Source: an uncultured Acidimicrobiales bacterium (GTDB lineage: Bacteria; Actinomycetota; Acidimicrobiia; Acidimicrobiales; Hopanoidiivorantaceae). From it: 64,000 nucleotides of DNA. The stretch lies in contig OY282367.1 of the NCBI GenBank assembly GCA_958295755.1, positions 996,022 through 1,060,021 on the forward strand, given 5' to 3'. Both the position numbers and the translations under genes were made by a program. Below, piece after piece: positions 46,143-54,224 of this stretch (the stretch's first letter is position 1; each line of letters opens with the position of its first letter). Below the pieces are notes generated by a model. It saw nothing but the letters and a program-made list of their open reading frames with translations. It had not been told where the DNA came from and did not search any database.

Positions 46143-48203
46143 CTAACCTTCACCGCGACGGTCTTCGGCTGGTGTTACAGGGGTTACCCCTGCTGGGAGC
46201 ACTTCGTAGCGGTCGTGGGTGGCTGTGAAAAAGCCTCTGCCGCCTGTGATTGAGCGCAAGTCGATGGCATAACGCACTAGCTCGGCTGTCGGCACTATTG
46301 CTTCAATGATGATTTGGCTGAAATCGCCTGCGTTAGTGCCTTGAACTACCCCTCTGCGCCCTGAAATGTCGCCCATCACATCACCCATGCATTCTTCGGG
46401 GATAGTCACCTCAACTTGCGAAAGAGGCTCTAGGACAACTGGCGCGGCATCTTGCAAAGCCGCTTGAAATGCCAGTTTGCCAGCCATTTTGAAGCTGAAC
46501 TCTGAGGAGTCGACCGAGTGATGCTTGCCGTCATACACGGCGGCTCGCATATCGACTACCGGGTAACCAACCTTGCCTCCGTCTTGCATCGCCTCGGCTA
46601 TGCCGGATTCCACAGCTGGGATATATTGGCGCGGGATGACACCGCCAGAGATTTCGTCTTGAAACTCAAAGCCTTCGCCTCGGGGTAGCGGCTCTATGCG
46701 GACAGAAGCGATACCGAACTGACCGTGCCCGCCGCTCTGCTTCTTGTGTTTGCCTTCGGCGGTGGCTTGGCGTGTGACGGTCTCTCTGTAGGGCACCTTC
46801 ACATCCACCGTGTCTACACCCACATTGAATTTCCGTTCTATGCGCTTAAGAGTCATACGCAGATGTGTTTCGCCCAAGCCTGAAAGCAAAGTCTGGCGGG
46901 TTTCTTCGTTGCGATCTAGGCGTAAGGTCGGGTCTTCTTCGCAAGCTCGGCGTAGCGACATTGAGAGCTTCTCTTCGTCGGCACGAGTGCGAGGCACCAC
47001 AGCAACTGAGAGCATCGGCTGCGAAAGTGGTGCCATCTTTGCTACAACTGCCGAACCAGATGCCGAAAGCGTGTCGCCTGTGCTGGTGTCGCTGAGTTTG
47101 GCTGTGGCAGCTATGTCGCCTGGGACTATCTCGGAGAGATCAATGCTGGTGGCACCTTGGAAAGTAACTAGCGTCTTGAGTCGTTCTGAGGTTTTGGTGC
47201 GTGTATTGACTACTTCCGTATCGGGTGTTATGGTGCCCGTGATTGCCTTGAAGAGCGACACAGTGCCAAGATACGGATCTATGACAGTCTTGAAGACGAA
47301 AAGCAGCGGGTCGGCATTGGCGTCGGGGTTGAGCAAGACTTTCTCATCTCCCACACCAACGGGCATGCCTCGGGGTTCGGGGCCGATCTCACAGATGAAG
47401 TTGCATAGACGATCCACCGCCACAGGGCCAGTCGCAGAGCCACACACCACGGGAAATACTGAAGCAGCAGCCACACCTTGCCCTAGAACCGACTCCAATG
47501 TGGCTAAATCGGGAACTTCGCCTTCCAGATATTGCTCAAGCAAGTCATCATCGGCGACCACGATGCCTTCTACCAGTGCTTCGTGCACTTCTTGCTCTTG
47601 AGCTTCCATACTCTCGGGAATTTCAGCTTTTTCGCCATGTCCGCTGTCATAAATCCACGCTTGGTCGGTGAGCAAGTCGGCGATGCCATGAAATTCTGGA
47701 CCTTCACCGATGGGTAACTCTAAAGGCGCGACACCAGAGCCAAAGCTCTCGCGCAGCTGTGAAAGAACATTGTCGAAAGATACGAATTCTCTGTCTAACT
47801 TGTTCACGAAGAACATTCTGGGAATGCCGGCTTGAGCGACTTTGCGCCAAGCTAGCTGGAGGCTGTGATCCACGCCGCTAGTAGCGTCAACCACGAGTAT
47901 GGCTAAGTCGGCCACACTCAAAGTAGCGTCTAGCTCGCCAGCAAAATCCAGTGAACCGGGGGTGTCAAGCAGGTTGATCTTGTGGTCTTGCCATTCAAAG
48001 GAGATGAGGGATGTGACTTGTGAGCTGCGGGTTTCTTGCTCTTCAGGTGAGAAATCACTAACAGTGTTGCCAGCCTCCACATTGCCGATGCGGTTGAGCA
48101 CGCCAGCTCGGAACAACATAGCTTCGGCGAGTGTGGTCTTGCCGCTACTGGGCGAGCCGACAAGCATAACATTGCGTATTTTCTCGGATGGATATGTCTT
48201 CAC
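46143..48203 (-). CDS. Elongation factor G-like GTPase
   Basis: A 686-residue EF-G paralogue of the FusA2/EF-G-II type. GTPase motifs are LVGSPSSGKTTLAEAML (G1), NLLDTPGSLDF (G3) and FFVNKLDREFV (G4); domains II to V follow, with QSGGHGQFGIASVRIEPL in domain IV and GDVMGDISGRRGVVQG in domain V. The G1 loop SPSSGKTT and an absent canonical switch I Thr-rich block suggest it is not the main translocase; roles in recycling or under stress are known for some family members. The start GTG 48203 lies in a 17-bp tandem duplication that includes the ribosome binding site and start. Confidence 0.93.
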   Translation of the reverse strand: MKTYPSEKIRNVMLVGSPSSGKTTLAEAMLFRAGVLNRIGNVEAGNTVSDFSPEEQETRSSQVTSLISFEWQDHKINLLDTPGSLDFAGELDATLSVADLAILVVDATSGVDHSLQLAWRKVAQAGIPRMFFVNKLDREFVSFDNVLSQLRESFGSGVAPLELPIGEGPEFHGIADLLTDQAWIYDSGHGEKAEIPESMEAQEQEVHEALVEGIVVADDDLLEQYLEGEVPDLATLESVLGQGVAAASVFPVVCGSATGPVAVDRLCNFICEIGPEPRGMPVGVGDEKVLLNPDANADPLLFVFKTVIDPYLGTVSLFKAITGTITPDTEVVNTRTKTSERLKTLVTFQGATSIDLSEIVPGDIAATAKLSDTSTGDTLSASGSAVVAKMAPLSQPMLSVAVVPRTRADEEKLSMSLRRACEEDPTLRLDRNEETRQTLLSGLGETHLRMTLKRIERKFNVGVDTVDVKVPYRETVTRQATAEGKHKKQSGGHGQFGIASVRIEPLPRGEGFEFQDEISGGVIPRQYIPAVESGIAEAMQDGGKVGYPVVDMRAAVYDGKHHSVDSSEFSFKMAGKLAFQAALQDAAPVVLEPLSQVEVTIPEECMGDVMGDISGRRGVVQGTNAGDFSQIIIEAIVPTAELVRYAIDLRSITGGRGFFTATHDRYEVLPAGVTPVTPAEDRRGEG

Positions 48204-48231
48204 AGCGTTACCTCCTTCATAGCATTACCTC
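48198..48231 (-). repeat. 17-bp tandem duplication of RBS and start codon at the EF-G-like gene
   Basis: Two 17-bp units (48198-48214 and 48215-48231) each carry GGAGGTAA-like sequence and a start. The upstream ATG at 48220 opens a six-codon frame (MKEVTL) whose TGA overlaps the true GTG as GTGA. The same ATG also overlaps the TGA of the upstream 84-residue gene as ATGA, so three frames are chained by 4-bp overlaps. Confidence 0.88.
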
Positions 48232-48471
48232 CTCTATTGAATCTCTTGAGATTTTGAAGGTCTTGTCACTGTCTTGAGAAACACTGCCTGGCAAAGCACT
48301 GCCTGGCGAATCATTATCTGGCGAATCACCGCCTGCTGAAAGCTTGGCAGACTCGACAGACTTGAAGCGTCGGGCGGCGAGCCACACCACAAAGCTTAGA
48401 AACAGCAACGGCCCTGCCACCATCAGGAACTCGTCCCAACCGCCTTGATGAGCGAACACGGCAGTGTTCAT
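48217..48471 (-). CDS. Small single-pass membrane protein of unknown function
   Basis: An 84-residue protein with one hydrophobic helix (FLMVAGPLLFLSFVVWLAAR) followed by RRFK, which suggests an outside N-terminus and a cytoplasmic C-terminal tail. The tail holds four 15-bp repeats (48283-48342) encoding degenerate DSP/GSALP units. The gene is linked to the EF-G-like gene by a minicistron with ATGA and GTGA overlaps. Its ATG is the last unit of a 14-bp ladder of start codons. I know no family for it, but the coding layout and hydrophobicity support a real gene. Confidence 0.65.
   Translation of the reverse strand: MNTAVFAHQGGWDEFLMVAGPLLFLSFVVWLAARRFKSVESAKLSAGGDSPDNDSPGSALPGSVSQDSDKTFKISRDSIEEVML
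48283..48342 (-). repeat. 15-bp tandem repeats in the tail of the small membrane protein
   Basis: Four units at 48283, 48298, 48313 and 48328, the first three closely similar. In frame they yield five-residue acidic, Ser/Pro-containing repeats. Confidence 0.88.
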
Positions 48472-48569
48472 TTGACAGTATTCATTTGACAGTGCTCATT
48501 TGAGTGTGCTCATTTGATAGTGCTCATCTACTAGTGTTTATCTGGTAATACTCACTTGATATTACTCAT
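48472..48569 (-). repeat. Ladder of seven 14-bp start-codon units (minicistron array)
   Basis: Upstream of ATG 48471, units recur every 14 bp with codon positions at 48485, 48499, 48513 and 48527 (all ATG), 48541 (decayed to ATA), 48555 (GTG) and 48569 (ATG). Each intact unit reads M-[SN]-T-[VLI]-K-stop, and its TGA overlaps the next ATG as ATGA. The 14-bp period equals an 18-bp ORF minus a 4-bp overlap. Nothing like a separate ribosome binding site is visible within units. Confidence 0.9.
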
Positions 48570-48657
48570 TTATTATGCTCTTCTGATGTGCTTGTTTTCA
48601 GCTTCGGTTCTGCTTCTGATGTTTGAAGGTTCATTCGGTTAGGTTAGCGTATTTGTG

Positions 48658-49500
48658 ATGAGGCAATTCCGCGGACCAGCACTGAGCGTCACGGCTGTGC
48701 TGGCTGTGGTGAATCTAGGAGTGTTCGTTCGGGGGCTGGTTGACTCTGGTAGCCTGTGGCCGACACGAATTACCCAGTTTGAAATCGACTACGGGCTGTG
48801 GGGGCCAGAAGTCGGCCTGACGGAAGACACCGTGCTCATCAACTCACTTGGAAATCCAATAGGACTCATCGGTGATCAATGGTGGCGGATTTTCACAGGA
48901 GGCTTTTTGCATAGCGGCATAGCTCATATCGCCTTCAACATGCTCTTTCTGTTGCTACTGGGCAACAGGATGGAAAAAGACTTGGGGGCTTTTCGATTTT
49001 TCTTCTTGTATTTCGGCGCGCTGGTAGGCGGAGCTTGCGGTGCTCTCTTGATGGAACCTGAAGCTGTGACAGTCGGCGCATCGGGTGCGGTGTTCGGATT
49101 GATGGGTGGTGCACTGGTGGGCAAGCGACTATTCGGGAACCTGGCAAGAGAGTCTGGGCTACTTGGTCTGCTGGTGTTGAACATACTCATCTCGTTTGCT
49201 TTTCCTGGCATATCCCTAGGCGGACACCTGGGCGGACTGGCAGGGGGTGCGCTCATTGTTTTGGCATATTCTGGTATCAACAAATGGACGCAAGACAGCT
49301 ATTACCGCCAAAGATCCCAACAGCCCAGTAGTTGGGAAACACCAGTTAGTGAGAGTGCTGGACGCAAAATCACCTCTTTTGATGCTTCAAAATCTTTCAA
49401 ACGTTGGCGACAGCTAGACATCGCCATTGGCTGTCTGGCTGCAACGGCAATAGGCACGGGTTTCTTCTGGCTGGCAATCCTGTTGGCAGAGCGGGTCTGA
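48658..49500 (+). CDS. Rhomboid family intramembrane serine protease
   Basis: Intramembrane protease with about six helices plus a short C-terminal one; 280 residues. The catalytic Ser is in VTVGASGAVFGLMGG and the catalytic His in SLGGHLGGLAGGAL; WWRIFTGGFLHSGIAHIAFN provides the conserved WR and HxxxN elements. GTG 48655 immediately precedes ATG 48658, and either could be used; no strong ribosome binding site is seen. The stop region (GCAGAGCGGGTCTGATT) is duplicated with a 19-bp period at 49486 and 49505. Confidence 0.92.
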   Translation: MRQFRGPALSVTAVLAVVNLGVFVRGLVDSGSLWPTRITQFEIDYGLWGPEVGLTEDTVLINSLGNPIGLIGDQWWRIFTGGFLHSGIAHIAFNMLFLLLLGNRMEKDLGAFRFFFLYFGALVGGACGALLMEPEAVTVGASGAVFGLMGGALVGKRLFGNLARESGLLGLLVLNILISFAFPGISLGGHLGGLAGGALIVLAYSGINKWTQDSYYRQRSQQPSSWETPVSESAGRKITSFDASKSFKRWRQLDIAIGCLAATAIGTGFFWLAILLAERV

Positions 49501-49521
49501 TTGTGCAGAGCGGGTCTGATT
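49486..49521 (+). repeat. 19-bp period duplication of the rhomboid stop region
   Basis: A 17-bp word at 49486-49502 that contains the last codons and the TGA recurs exactly at 49505-49521. It lies in the short convergent gap before the SDR gene. Confidence 0.85.
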
Positions 49522-49525
49522 GCGC

Positions 49526-50386
49526 TTAACCTCTATCTTCCTCTATCAAACTCCCTCGATAAACGGGGTTTTGCGTGCTGTCAATACTCGCGTGGCGTTC
49601 TTTTATTGCCTCGGCGAACACAGTGTCTGTCCAGATGTAGAACTGCTTGGCTTTCACGGCTTCAAACACCAAGTCGGCCACATAGGGCGGCTCTGAAGCG
49701 TTTGAATAGATCTCAGTCACGAGCTTCATGCGGTCGACCATATCCTCTGTTATCTCTGGAGGAATAAACGGACGGCGCAGATGCTCAGGGCGATTGCGCT
49801 CTGAATCTATGATGTTTGTGCGCACGATGCCAGGACATAGCACCGAGATGCCTAGCGTTGACTTTTTCTCAACTAACTCACCGTAGAGTGTCTCAGAGAT
49901 GGTTACCACGGCGTGCTTGGAAGCGTTATAGGGGGCCATATTGGGATACGAAGTCATCCCGGCCACAGATGCGGTGTTGACGATGTGCCCGTCGCCGTGG
50001 GAGAGCATGTGGGGGTAGAACACGCGCAGCCCGTGGATGACGCCCCAGAGGTTCACGCCGAGTATCCATTCCCAATCTTCGGTAGTCAAATCTTCCATCG
50101 CCCCTCCCCCGCCGACTCCAGCGTTGTTGAACAAATAGTTGACTTGTCCGTGCTCGGAAAGGACTTGCTCGGCTAGCGAATCCATCTCCTTGGCTTTGGA
50201 GACATCTGTCTTGATGCCTGTGGCTGTTATGCCAGATGCTGTCAGCTCTGCTACGGCTGTGTCGAGTGCGCCTTGTTCTACATCAGCAATGACGACCTTG
50301 CACCCTGCTGAGCCGAACCGCTCAGCAAAAGCTCGTCCCATCCCGCTCGCCCCACCGGTAACAACTGCTACTTTGCCTGTCTCCAT
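49526..50386 (-). CDS. Short-chain dehydrogenase/reductase
   Basis: Classical SDR (286 residues). The cofactor site is VAVVTGGASGMGRAFAERFG, with Asp in VVIADVE that favours NAD(H); YLFNNAGVGGGG is the NNAG motif. Catalytic Ser lies in VNTASVAGM, and Tyr/Lys in YNASK. A C-terminal extension of about 40 residues, with ERNRPEHLRRPFIPPEIT, is typical of uncharacterised actinobacterial SDRs. AGGAGG lies upstream of ATG 50386. The substrate is unknown. Confidence 0.9.
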   Translation of the reverse strand: METGKVAVVTGGASGMGRAFAERFGSAGCKVVIADVEQGALDTAVAELTASGITATGIKTDVSKAKEMDSLAEQVLSEHGQVNYLFNNAGVGGGGAMEDLTTEDWEWILGVNLWGVIHGLRVFYPHMLSHGDGHIVNTASVAGMTSYPNMAPYNASKHAVVTISETLYGELVEKKSTLGISVLCPGIVRTNIIDSERNRPEHLRRPFIPPEITEDMVDRMKLVTEIYSNASEPPYVADLVFEAVKAKQFYIWTDTVFAEAIKERHASIDSTQNPVYRGSLIEEDRG

Positions 50387-50460
50387 GATGTCTTTGTGCC
50401 TCCTGGGTTATTTTTTGGGGTTATTCTGCCTTCCACAAAGTTAGCAGACAAAAAAAGTGT

Positions 50461-50545
50461 GTCGGAGGGGGGACTTGAACCCCCACGTCCTTATCGGACA
50501 CATGGCCCTCAACCATGCGCGTCTACCAAATTCCGCCACTCCGAC
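50461..50545 (-). tRNA. tRNA-Leu (anticodon GAG)
   Basis: On the minus strand a seven-base acceptor stem GTCGGAG pairs with CTCCGAC at the 3' end. The anticodon arm CATGG/CCATG encloses TTGAGGG with anticodon GAG, a long variable arm (TGTCC...GGACG) follows as in class II tRNAs, and the T arm GGGGG-TTCAAGT-CCCCC is canonical. The length is 85 bases and no CCA is encoded. A run of seven T follows the 3' end within a few bases and may end transcription. Confidence 0.97.
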
Positions 50546-50644
50546 TTGAGGTATTGCTTGAGGTATTTCTGTCTCTGCTGCGAGATATGTGTGAGATATT
50601 TCTCTGCTGTGAGATATCCGGGCAGTTGCTGTTTGGAGCATTGC

Positions 50645-50878
50645 TTAATAAGAGTCAATCATCAACGCTAACGCCAAGGTGGTGAAACCGAAGATGAGAG
50701 CGGACACAATCGTGAGACGGTCTAAGTTGCGTTCAACTACCGTGGATCCTGCAGCGGTAACACCTAGCCCGCCACCGAACATGTCAGACAGCCCGCCACC
50801 GCGCCCGCTGTGAAGCAACACGAGGACGACAGAGACAAGGCCGGTGATCACCTGCAGGCAAAGCGTTAAGACAAACAT
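50645..50878 (-). CDS. secG: Preprotein translocase subunit SecG
   Basis: Small membrane subunit of the SecYEG channel. The 77 residues contain two hydrophobic helices (CLQVITGLVSVVLVLLH and LTIVSALIFGFTTLALAL) joined by the conserved loop GRGGGLSDMFGGG. It follows tpiA by 26 bp on the same strand, and tRNA-Leu lies downstream, an arrangement common after gap-pgk-tpiA. Confidence 0.93.
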   Translation of the reverse strand: MFVLTLCLQVITGLVSVVLVLLHSGRGGGLSDMFGGGLGVTAAGSTVVERNLDRLTIVSALIFGFTTLALALMIDSY

Positions 50879-50904
50879 AGAGAATTTAGTTTAGCGGTTT
50901 CTTG

Positions 50905-51783
50905 TTAACCTTCGTGCCTGAATCGCACAATTCTTGCGAAGTCTTCTGCGTTGATGCTGGCACCGCCAACTAGTGCGCCGTCTATGTTGGGCTGTGCCAT
51001 TAGCTCGGCGATGGTGATCGGCTTGACTGAACCGCCATATTGAATGCGGACTTTCTCGGCAGTCGCCTTGCCGCACAACTCAGCTATTTGCGAGCGGATG
51101 AAACTGCAGACTTCTTCGGCGTCTTCTGCTGTAGCTGAGCGGCCAGTGCCGATAGCCCAGATTGGTTCGTAGGCAACCACCAGACTGGCACATTGCTCTT
51201 TTTTGAGGTTGGCAAGTGCTGTGGTGATCTGACCAGCTACTTTGCTTTGCGTAGAACCTTCCAGCCGTTCTTGCATAGTCTCACCCACAGCAAGGATGGG
51301 TATCATATCGTGGCGAAACACTGCCGCCAGCTTGCCAGCTACATCTTCATCGCTTTCGCCGAAAATTTCACGCCGCTCAGAGTGGCCGACTATCACATAG
51401 CGCACATCTAATGCAGCTAGCATCTCAGCTGAGACTTCACCCGTGAATGCTCCAGAGTCTTCAGCATGACAATTCTGGGCACCTAGTGTGATAGGGATGC
51501 GGTCGGCATCTAGCACGGTTTGCAAGGCACGAAGGGCAGTGAAAGGAGGATGGACAGAAACTTCCACGCGGGCGTAATCGTCGGGTTCTAAAGCGTAAGA
51601 GAGCTGTTGGACAAGCTGAATGGCGTCTCTGTGATTGAGATTCATCTTCCAGTTGCCGCTGATAAGTGGCTTGCGACCTCGCTGGTTTTCGTCTGCCTGG
51701 TTTTTATTTGCCTGGTTTTCACCTGTCTGGCGCGAAGATGCTTGTGCAGCTTTCGGGGCTTGCTTTTTTCTGGGAAGTTTCAT
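50905..51783 (-). CDS. tpiA: Triosephosphate isomerase with a repeat-built N-terminal extension
   Basis: Interconverts dihydroxyacetone phosphate and glyceraldehyde-3-phosphate. The TIM barrel starts at PLISGNWKMNLN near residue 40, with catalytic His in VIVGHSERRE, Glu in VVAYEPIWAIGTG, and a C-terminal phosphate site IQYGGSVKP followed by DGALVGGASI. The preceding 38 residues are a basic, Gln/Asn-rich leader, partly made of three 15-bp repeats (ENQAN, KNQAD, ENQ units); no other start codon lies in frame closer to the barrel, so the extension is probably translated. 292 residues in total against the usual about 250. Confidence 0.95.
   Translation of the reverse strand: MKLPRKKQAPKAAQASSRQTGENQANKNQADENQRGRKPLISGNWKMNLNHRDAIQLVQQLSYALEPDDYARVEVSVHPPFTALRALQTVLDADRIPITLGAQNCHAEDSGAFTGEVSAEMLAALDVRYVIVGHSERREIFGESDEDVAGKLAAVFRHDMIPILAVGETMQERLEGSTQSKVAGQITTALANLKKEQCASLVVAYEPIWAIGTGRSATAEDAEEVCSFIRSQIAELCGKATAEKVRIQYGGSVKPITIAELMAQPNIDGALVGGASINAEDFARIVRFRHEG
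51683..51727 (-). repeat. 15-bp tandem repeats in the tpiA leader
   Basis: Three units at 51683, 51698 and 51713 encode N-Q-A-[ND]-[KE]-type five-residue repeats ahead of the TIM barrel. Confidence 0.85.
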
Positions 51784-51839
51784 AGCAGACGTGTTTCACA
51801 TCCTATCTGGCCGGCAGCCTAGGAACCCTATGTTGAATG

Positions 51840-52028
51840 TCAAGTGGACAACGGATGTGTCGACCTTGCGACCATACTATCATAGTTAGCTGTTCGCCCT
51901 TCAGTAAAAGCTGTCCCAGTAGGTGCGAAAACCACAAGGTTACCCCTCTCATCAAGCGCATAACCTGTCCCAGCGACCACAACAGCCGCCACTCTAACAA
52001 CCGCTCGTCTATTTCTAAAAATCTTCAT
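51840..52028 (-). CDS. Possible small exported protein
   Basis: A 62-residue frame with GGAG eight bases before its ATG. It has a basic start and a hydrophobic segment (MKIFRNRRAVVRVAAVVVAG) that could be a signal peptide or anchor, then an unremarkable polar tail. It is the only plausible gene in the 318 bp between the AbiEii-like gene and tpiA, and it marks the right edge of the inserted island. No family is recognised, so it could be chance coding. Confidence 0.35.
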   Translation of the reverse strand: MKIFRNRRAVVRVAAVVVAGTGYALDERGNLVVFAPTGTAFTEGRTANYDSMVARSTHPLST

Positions 52029-52101
52029 CTTGTTTTCTCCAGAGGCATATTTTAAACATTATAGCTAAAGAACATTACTTTCCGGACATATAGTTCCAGC
52101 C

Positions 52102-52854
52102 TTACCTATGATGTAGCCATATCGAATCTAGATACTCTAATAAATAGGGATAAATTTCGTCAAAATTTTGGGTATATGGAATATATTCTGCTTGCTGATC
52201 GTTTTCCCAGCTTATCCTATAATCAGACCCTAGGGAGCGGAATCTGTATATGACGATTTCGGGTGGAACTGGACGTTTGAAGTCCTGCCAGTATTTCAGA
52301 TAATTTTCCCATGCTTTTGGTAAGATATTTTCTGAAATGCAATAGTGAAGGTCGTAGAGGTCTCTGCCTTTGAATCTGCTGCCGATACAGCTATATTTGG
52401 ACGTTGCTACCGCTAGCATAGAAGCGCAAGTTACCACATCGGCAGTCGGTGTCACTTCAGGGTGGTTGTCTAAAACCGTCAACGAGACCTTATCAGAAAT
52501 CTCAAATGAAAGTGCTGTTGCCGTTTCAACAACAATCATGCCTCGGTGGTTTTCTTTTTCCCATTCCACATATTGCGTTCCATAATGGTGATGCTTGGGC
52601 ATACGCATGGTTATGGTATCGTCAGATCCGTCAGCAACTATTTGCCTAAAAATGTCGAAAAATTCTATTTTGTCTATATCTAATAATGCGAAATCTAGGT
52701 CTTCGGAAAATCTGTAATTTTTGAACATGCAAACCCGCAGCATGGTGCCGCCCTTAAAAATGGTTTTCTCCCGTAAAACATCGTTACCAGCCACCATAGA
52801 CACGATTTTATGTTGAACTATATCAGCTATTTCTATCTTGTCATGTGTTGTCAT
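52102..52854 (-). CDS. AbiEii/AbiGii-type nucleotidyltransferase toxin
   Basis: A 250-residue nucleotidyltransferase-fold protein. FKGGTMLRVCMFKNYRFSED, followed by LDFALL, is the AbiEii signature (GG-T-L...R-SEDLDF) with the metal-binding DLD. A later SKYSCIGSRFKGRDLYDLHY block (Lys...R-DLYDL) is also characteristic. In AbiE systems this protein is a toxin that modifies tRNA or otherwise stops growth and is balanced by the adjacent AbiEi. It follows the AbiEi-like gene by 10 bp. Confidence 0.88.
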   Translation of the reverse strand: MTTHDKIEIADIVQHKIVSMVAGNDVLREKTIFKGGTMLRVCMFKNYRFSEDLDFALLDIDKIEFFDIFRQIVADGSDDTITMRMPKHHHYGTQYVEWEKENHRGMIVVETATALSFEISDKVSLTVLDNHPEVTPTADVVTCASMLAVATSKYSCIGSRFKGRDLYDLHYCISENILPKAWENYLKYWQDFKRPVPPEIVIYRFRSLGSDYRISWENDQQAEYIPYTQNFDEIYPYLLEYLDSIWLHHR

Positions 52855-52864
52855 CAGATCGACT

Positions 52865-53671
52865 CTATTCGTAGTAGCAGTAGCTTCTCACCTCTTCGGG
52901 GTCCACATTCCACAAAACACCAAATTTTTCATCTCTCCAGTAAAGTCTATAGGTTCCCCTATCGTCTTCCAGCCATATGTCTTCTGTTCCGCATTGTGAG
53001 GCATATTCTTCTAGTTCTTTCAGCCAGTCTCTTCCTGCTGCGTCTTCTTCTGACAGCAGGCTGGCTATGCTAGCTATCCTTCTCGCGCCGTCTTGCATTC
53101 CTATCTGCTCAGAAAGTTCAACTATGTCATCTACACGGAAGTTAGCGATACGGACCGCTGTTATGAGCCAGTCTAACACACGGTTGCCGCACTTATAATA
53201 TCCGCAATCTAGGAGCGCTCTAGCTGGCCCAGAAATCCAAGTGTTCTCAGCCACCTGTATCGCACCGAGCCGCAACGTTTCGTCTTTTTCGTATATGTGA
53301 TAGAGACCGCGGCCGTCAAGATGCGCTGTGTTTTGTGCAGGCGCGGGGGCGTTCGCGACATGGCACCACAACACTAAAGTAAAAGCTGTCTCGGCTAGCG
53401 CGGTTTCACAAGATATACGCCTAGGAGTATCCCCATAGGCTATCGCGTGGGCTTTCTCATATCCATCTAAACATAGACCCGGTACGCGCTCTATCGGGCT
53501 GTTAGGGTCGCCGGTCTTGCGAGCGAAATCGTATTCATCAAGGGGCAGCAGACGATAGTCTCCGACACGGCGGGCGTCTTCTCTGAGGTCAAATCCATCT
53601 TTCTTCCGAACAGGTGTCTCCGAACCAAATAGGCCTGTGTCTTCTTGTTGAGCGAGGTCTAAAGTCGTCAT
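52865..53671 (-). CDS. AbiEi-like antitoxin partner
   Basis: A protein of about 268 residues encoded directly upstream of the AbiEii-like toxin. ATG 53671 (MTTLDLAQQEDTG) is preferred to the TTG 18 bp upstream. The central part (ISCETALAETAFTLVLWCHV, TWISGPARALLDCGYYKCGN) matches the pattern of AbiEi C-terminal domains ('S...ALLD'). The usual N-terminal winged helix is not obvious, so this is a divergent member. The C-terminus is rich in Trp, Tyr and Asp. The assignment rests on the partner gene and moderate similarity. Confidence 0.65.
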   Translation of the reverse strand: MTTLDLAQQEDTGLFGSETPVRKKDGFDLREDARRVGDYRLLPLDEYDFARKTGDPNSPIERVPGLCLDGYEKAHAIAYGDTPRRISCETALAETAFTLVLWCHVANAPAPAQNTAHLDGRGLYHIYEKDETLRLGAIQVAENTWISGPARALLDCGYYKCGNRVLDWLITAVRIANFRVDDIVELSEQIGMQDGARRIASIASLLSEEDAAGRDWLKELEEYASQCGTEDIWLEDDRGTYRLYWRDEKFGVLWNVDPEEVRSYCYYE

Positions 53672-54224
53672 ATCCAAATGATACCACAAAAATATCGTTA
53701 TCGTATACCCACAAAACAGAACTTTTACACACTACTACCGATGGCGCGGCAGGTATGCCATTCGTCTGCTTGTAGATGGCGGATTGTCCTCGTTCGCGTC
53801 CAATATATTTGCTACGCAAACTACTGCTGCCTGAAACTGACGGCGGATGAGCAGTATCGACGCGAGAAGGAGAAGACGCGGCGTATGATTGCTCCCTGGC
53901 AGCTCGGCGGCTCTCCACCCGCTGTTGCCGCTGCCCTTAGTCAGATACGAGAAATCGTTCACCGAATCGCTGAAAGTCTGGAAGAAACCCGTCAGCTACA
54001 GCAGACTGACAAGCAACCACAGTACTATAGCCGCTATAGTTATGGAACGGAATATTGAAACTCTGAGCGTTGTAGTTACCATATTCCAGAAAAGAATCTA
54101 TCCGACTACACTCGCTATAGCCAAAAAAATGTTTAACCGTACACACAACCACCAAATTTATCTACAAACCAGCACATTTGCCGAGTTTTTACTGATTATC
54201 AGAATCGGCTAAGACAAGCGAATA
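53672..54224. other. AT-rich gap between the AbiE-like and HEPN/MNT pairs
   Basis: About 550 bp without a convincing gene. A plus-strand frame (best ATG 53741, end 54058) encodes about 105 residues; its second half, with KLTADEQYRREKEKTRR and AALSQIREIVHRIAESLEE, reads like a charged helical protein, but the first part is Cys-rich and unlikely, and there is no ribosome binding site. It may be the decayed 3' part of a former gene. The rest, 54059-54224, shows nothing I can name. Confidence 0.4.

Noticed and set aside
48472..48569. CRISPR array
   Set aside because: Units are 14 bp, contiguous and without spacers; they are tandem repeats.
50441..50460. Rho-independent terminator after tRNA-Leu
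   Set aside because: There is a T7 run but no separate stem before it other than the tRNA itself.
53678..54058. A confident 126-residue gene divergent from the AbiEi-like gene
   Set aside because: It lacks a ribosome binding site, almost abuts the opposite start and has an implausible Cys-rich N-terminus; noted only as a possible relic.
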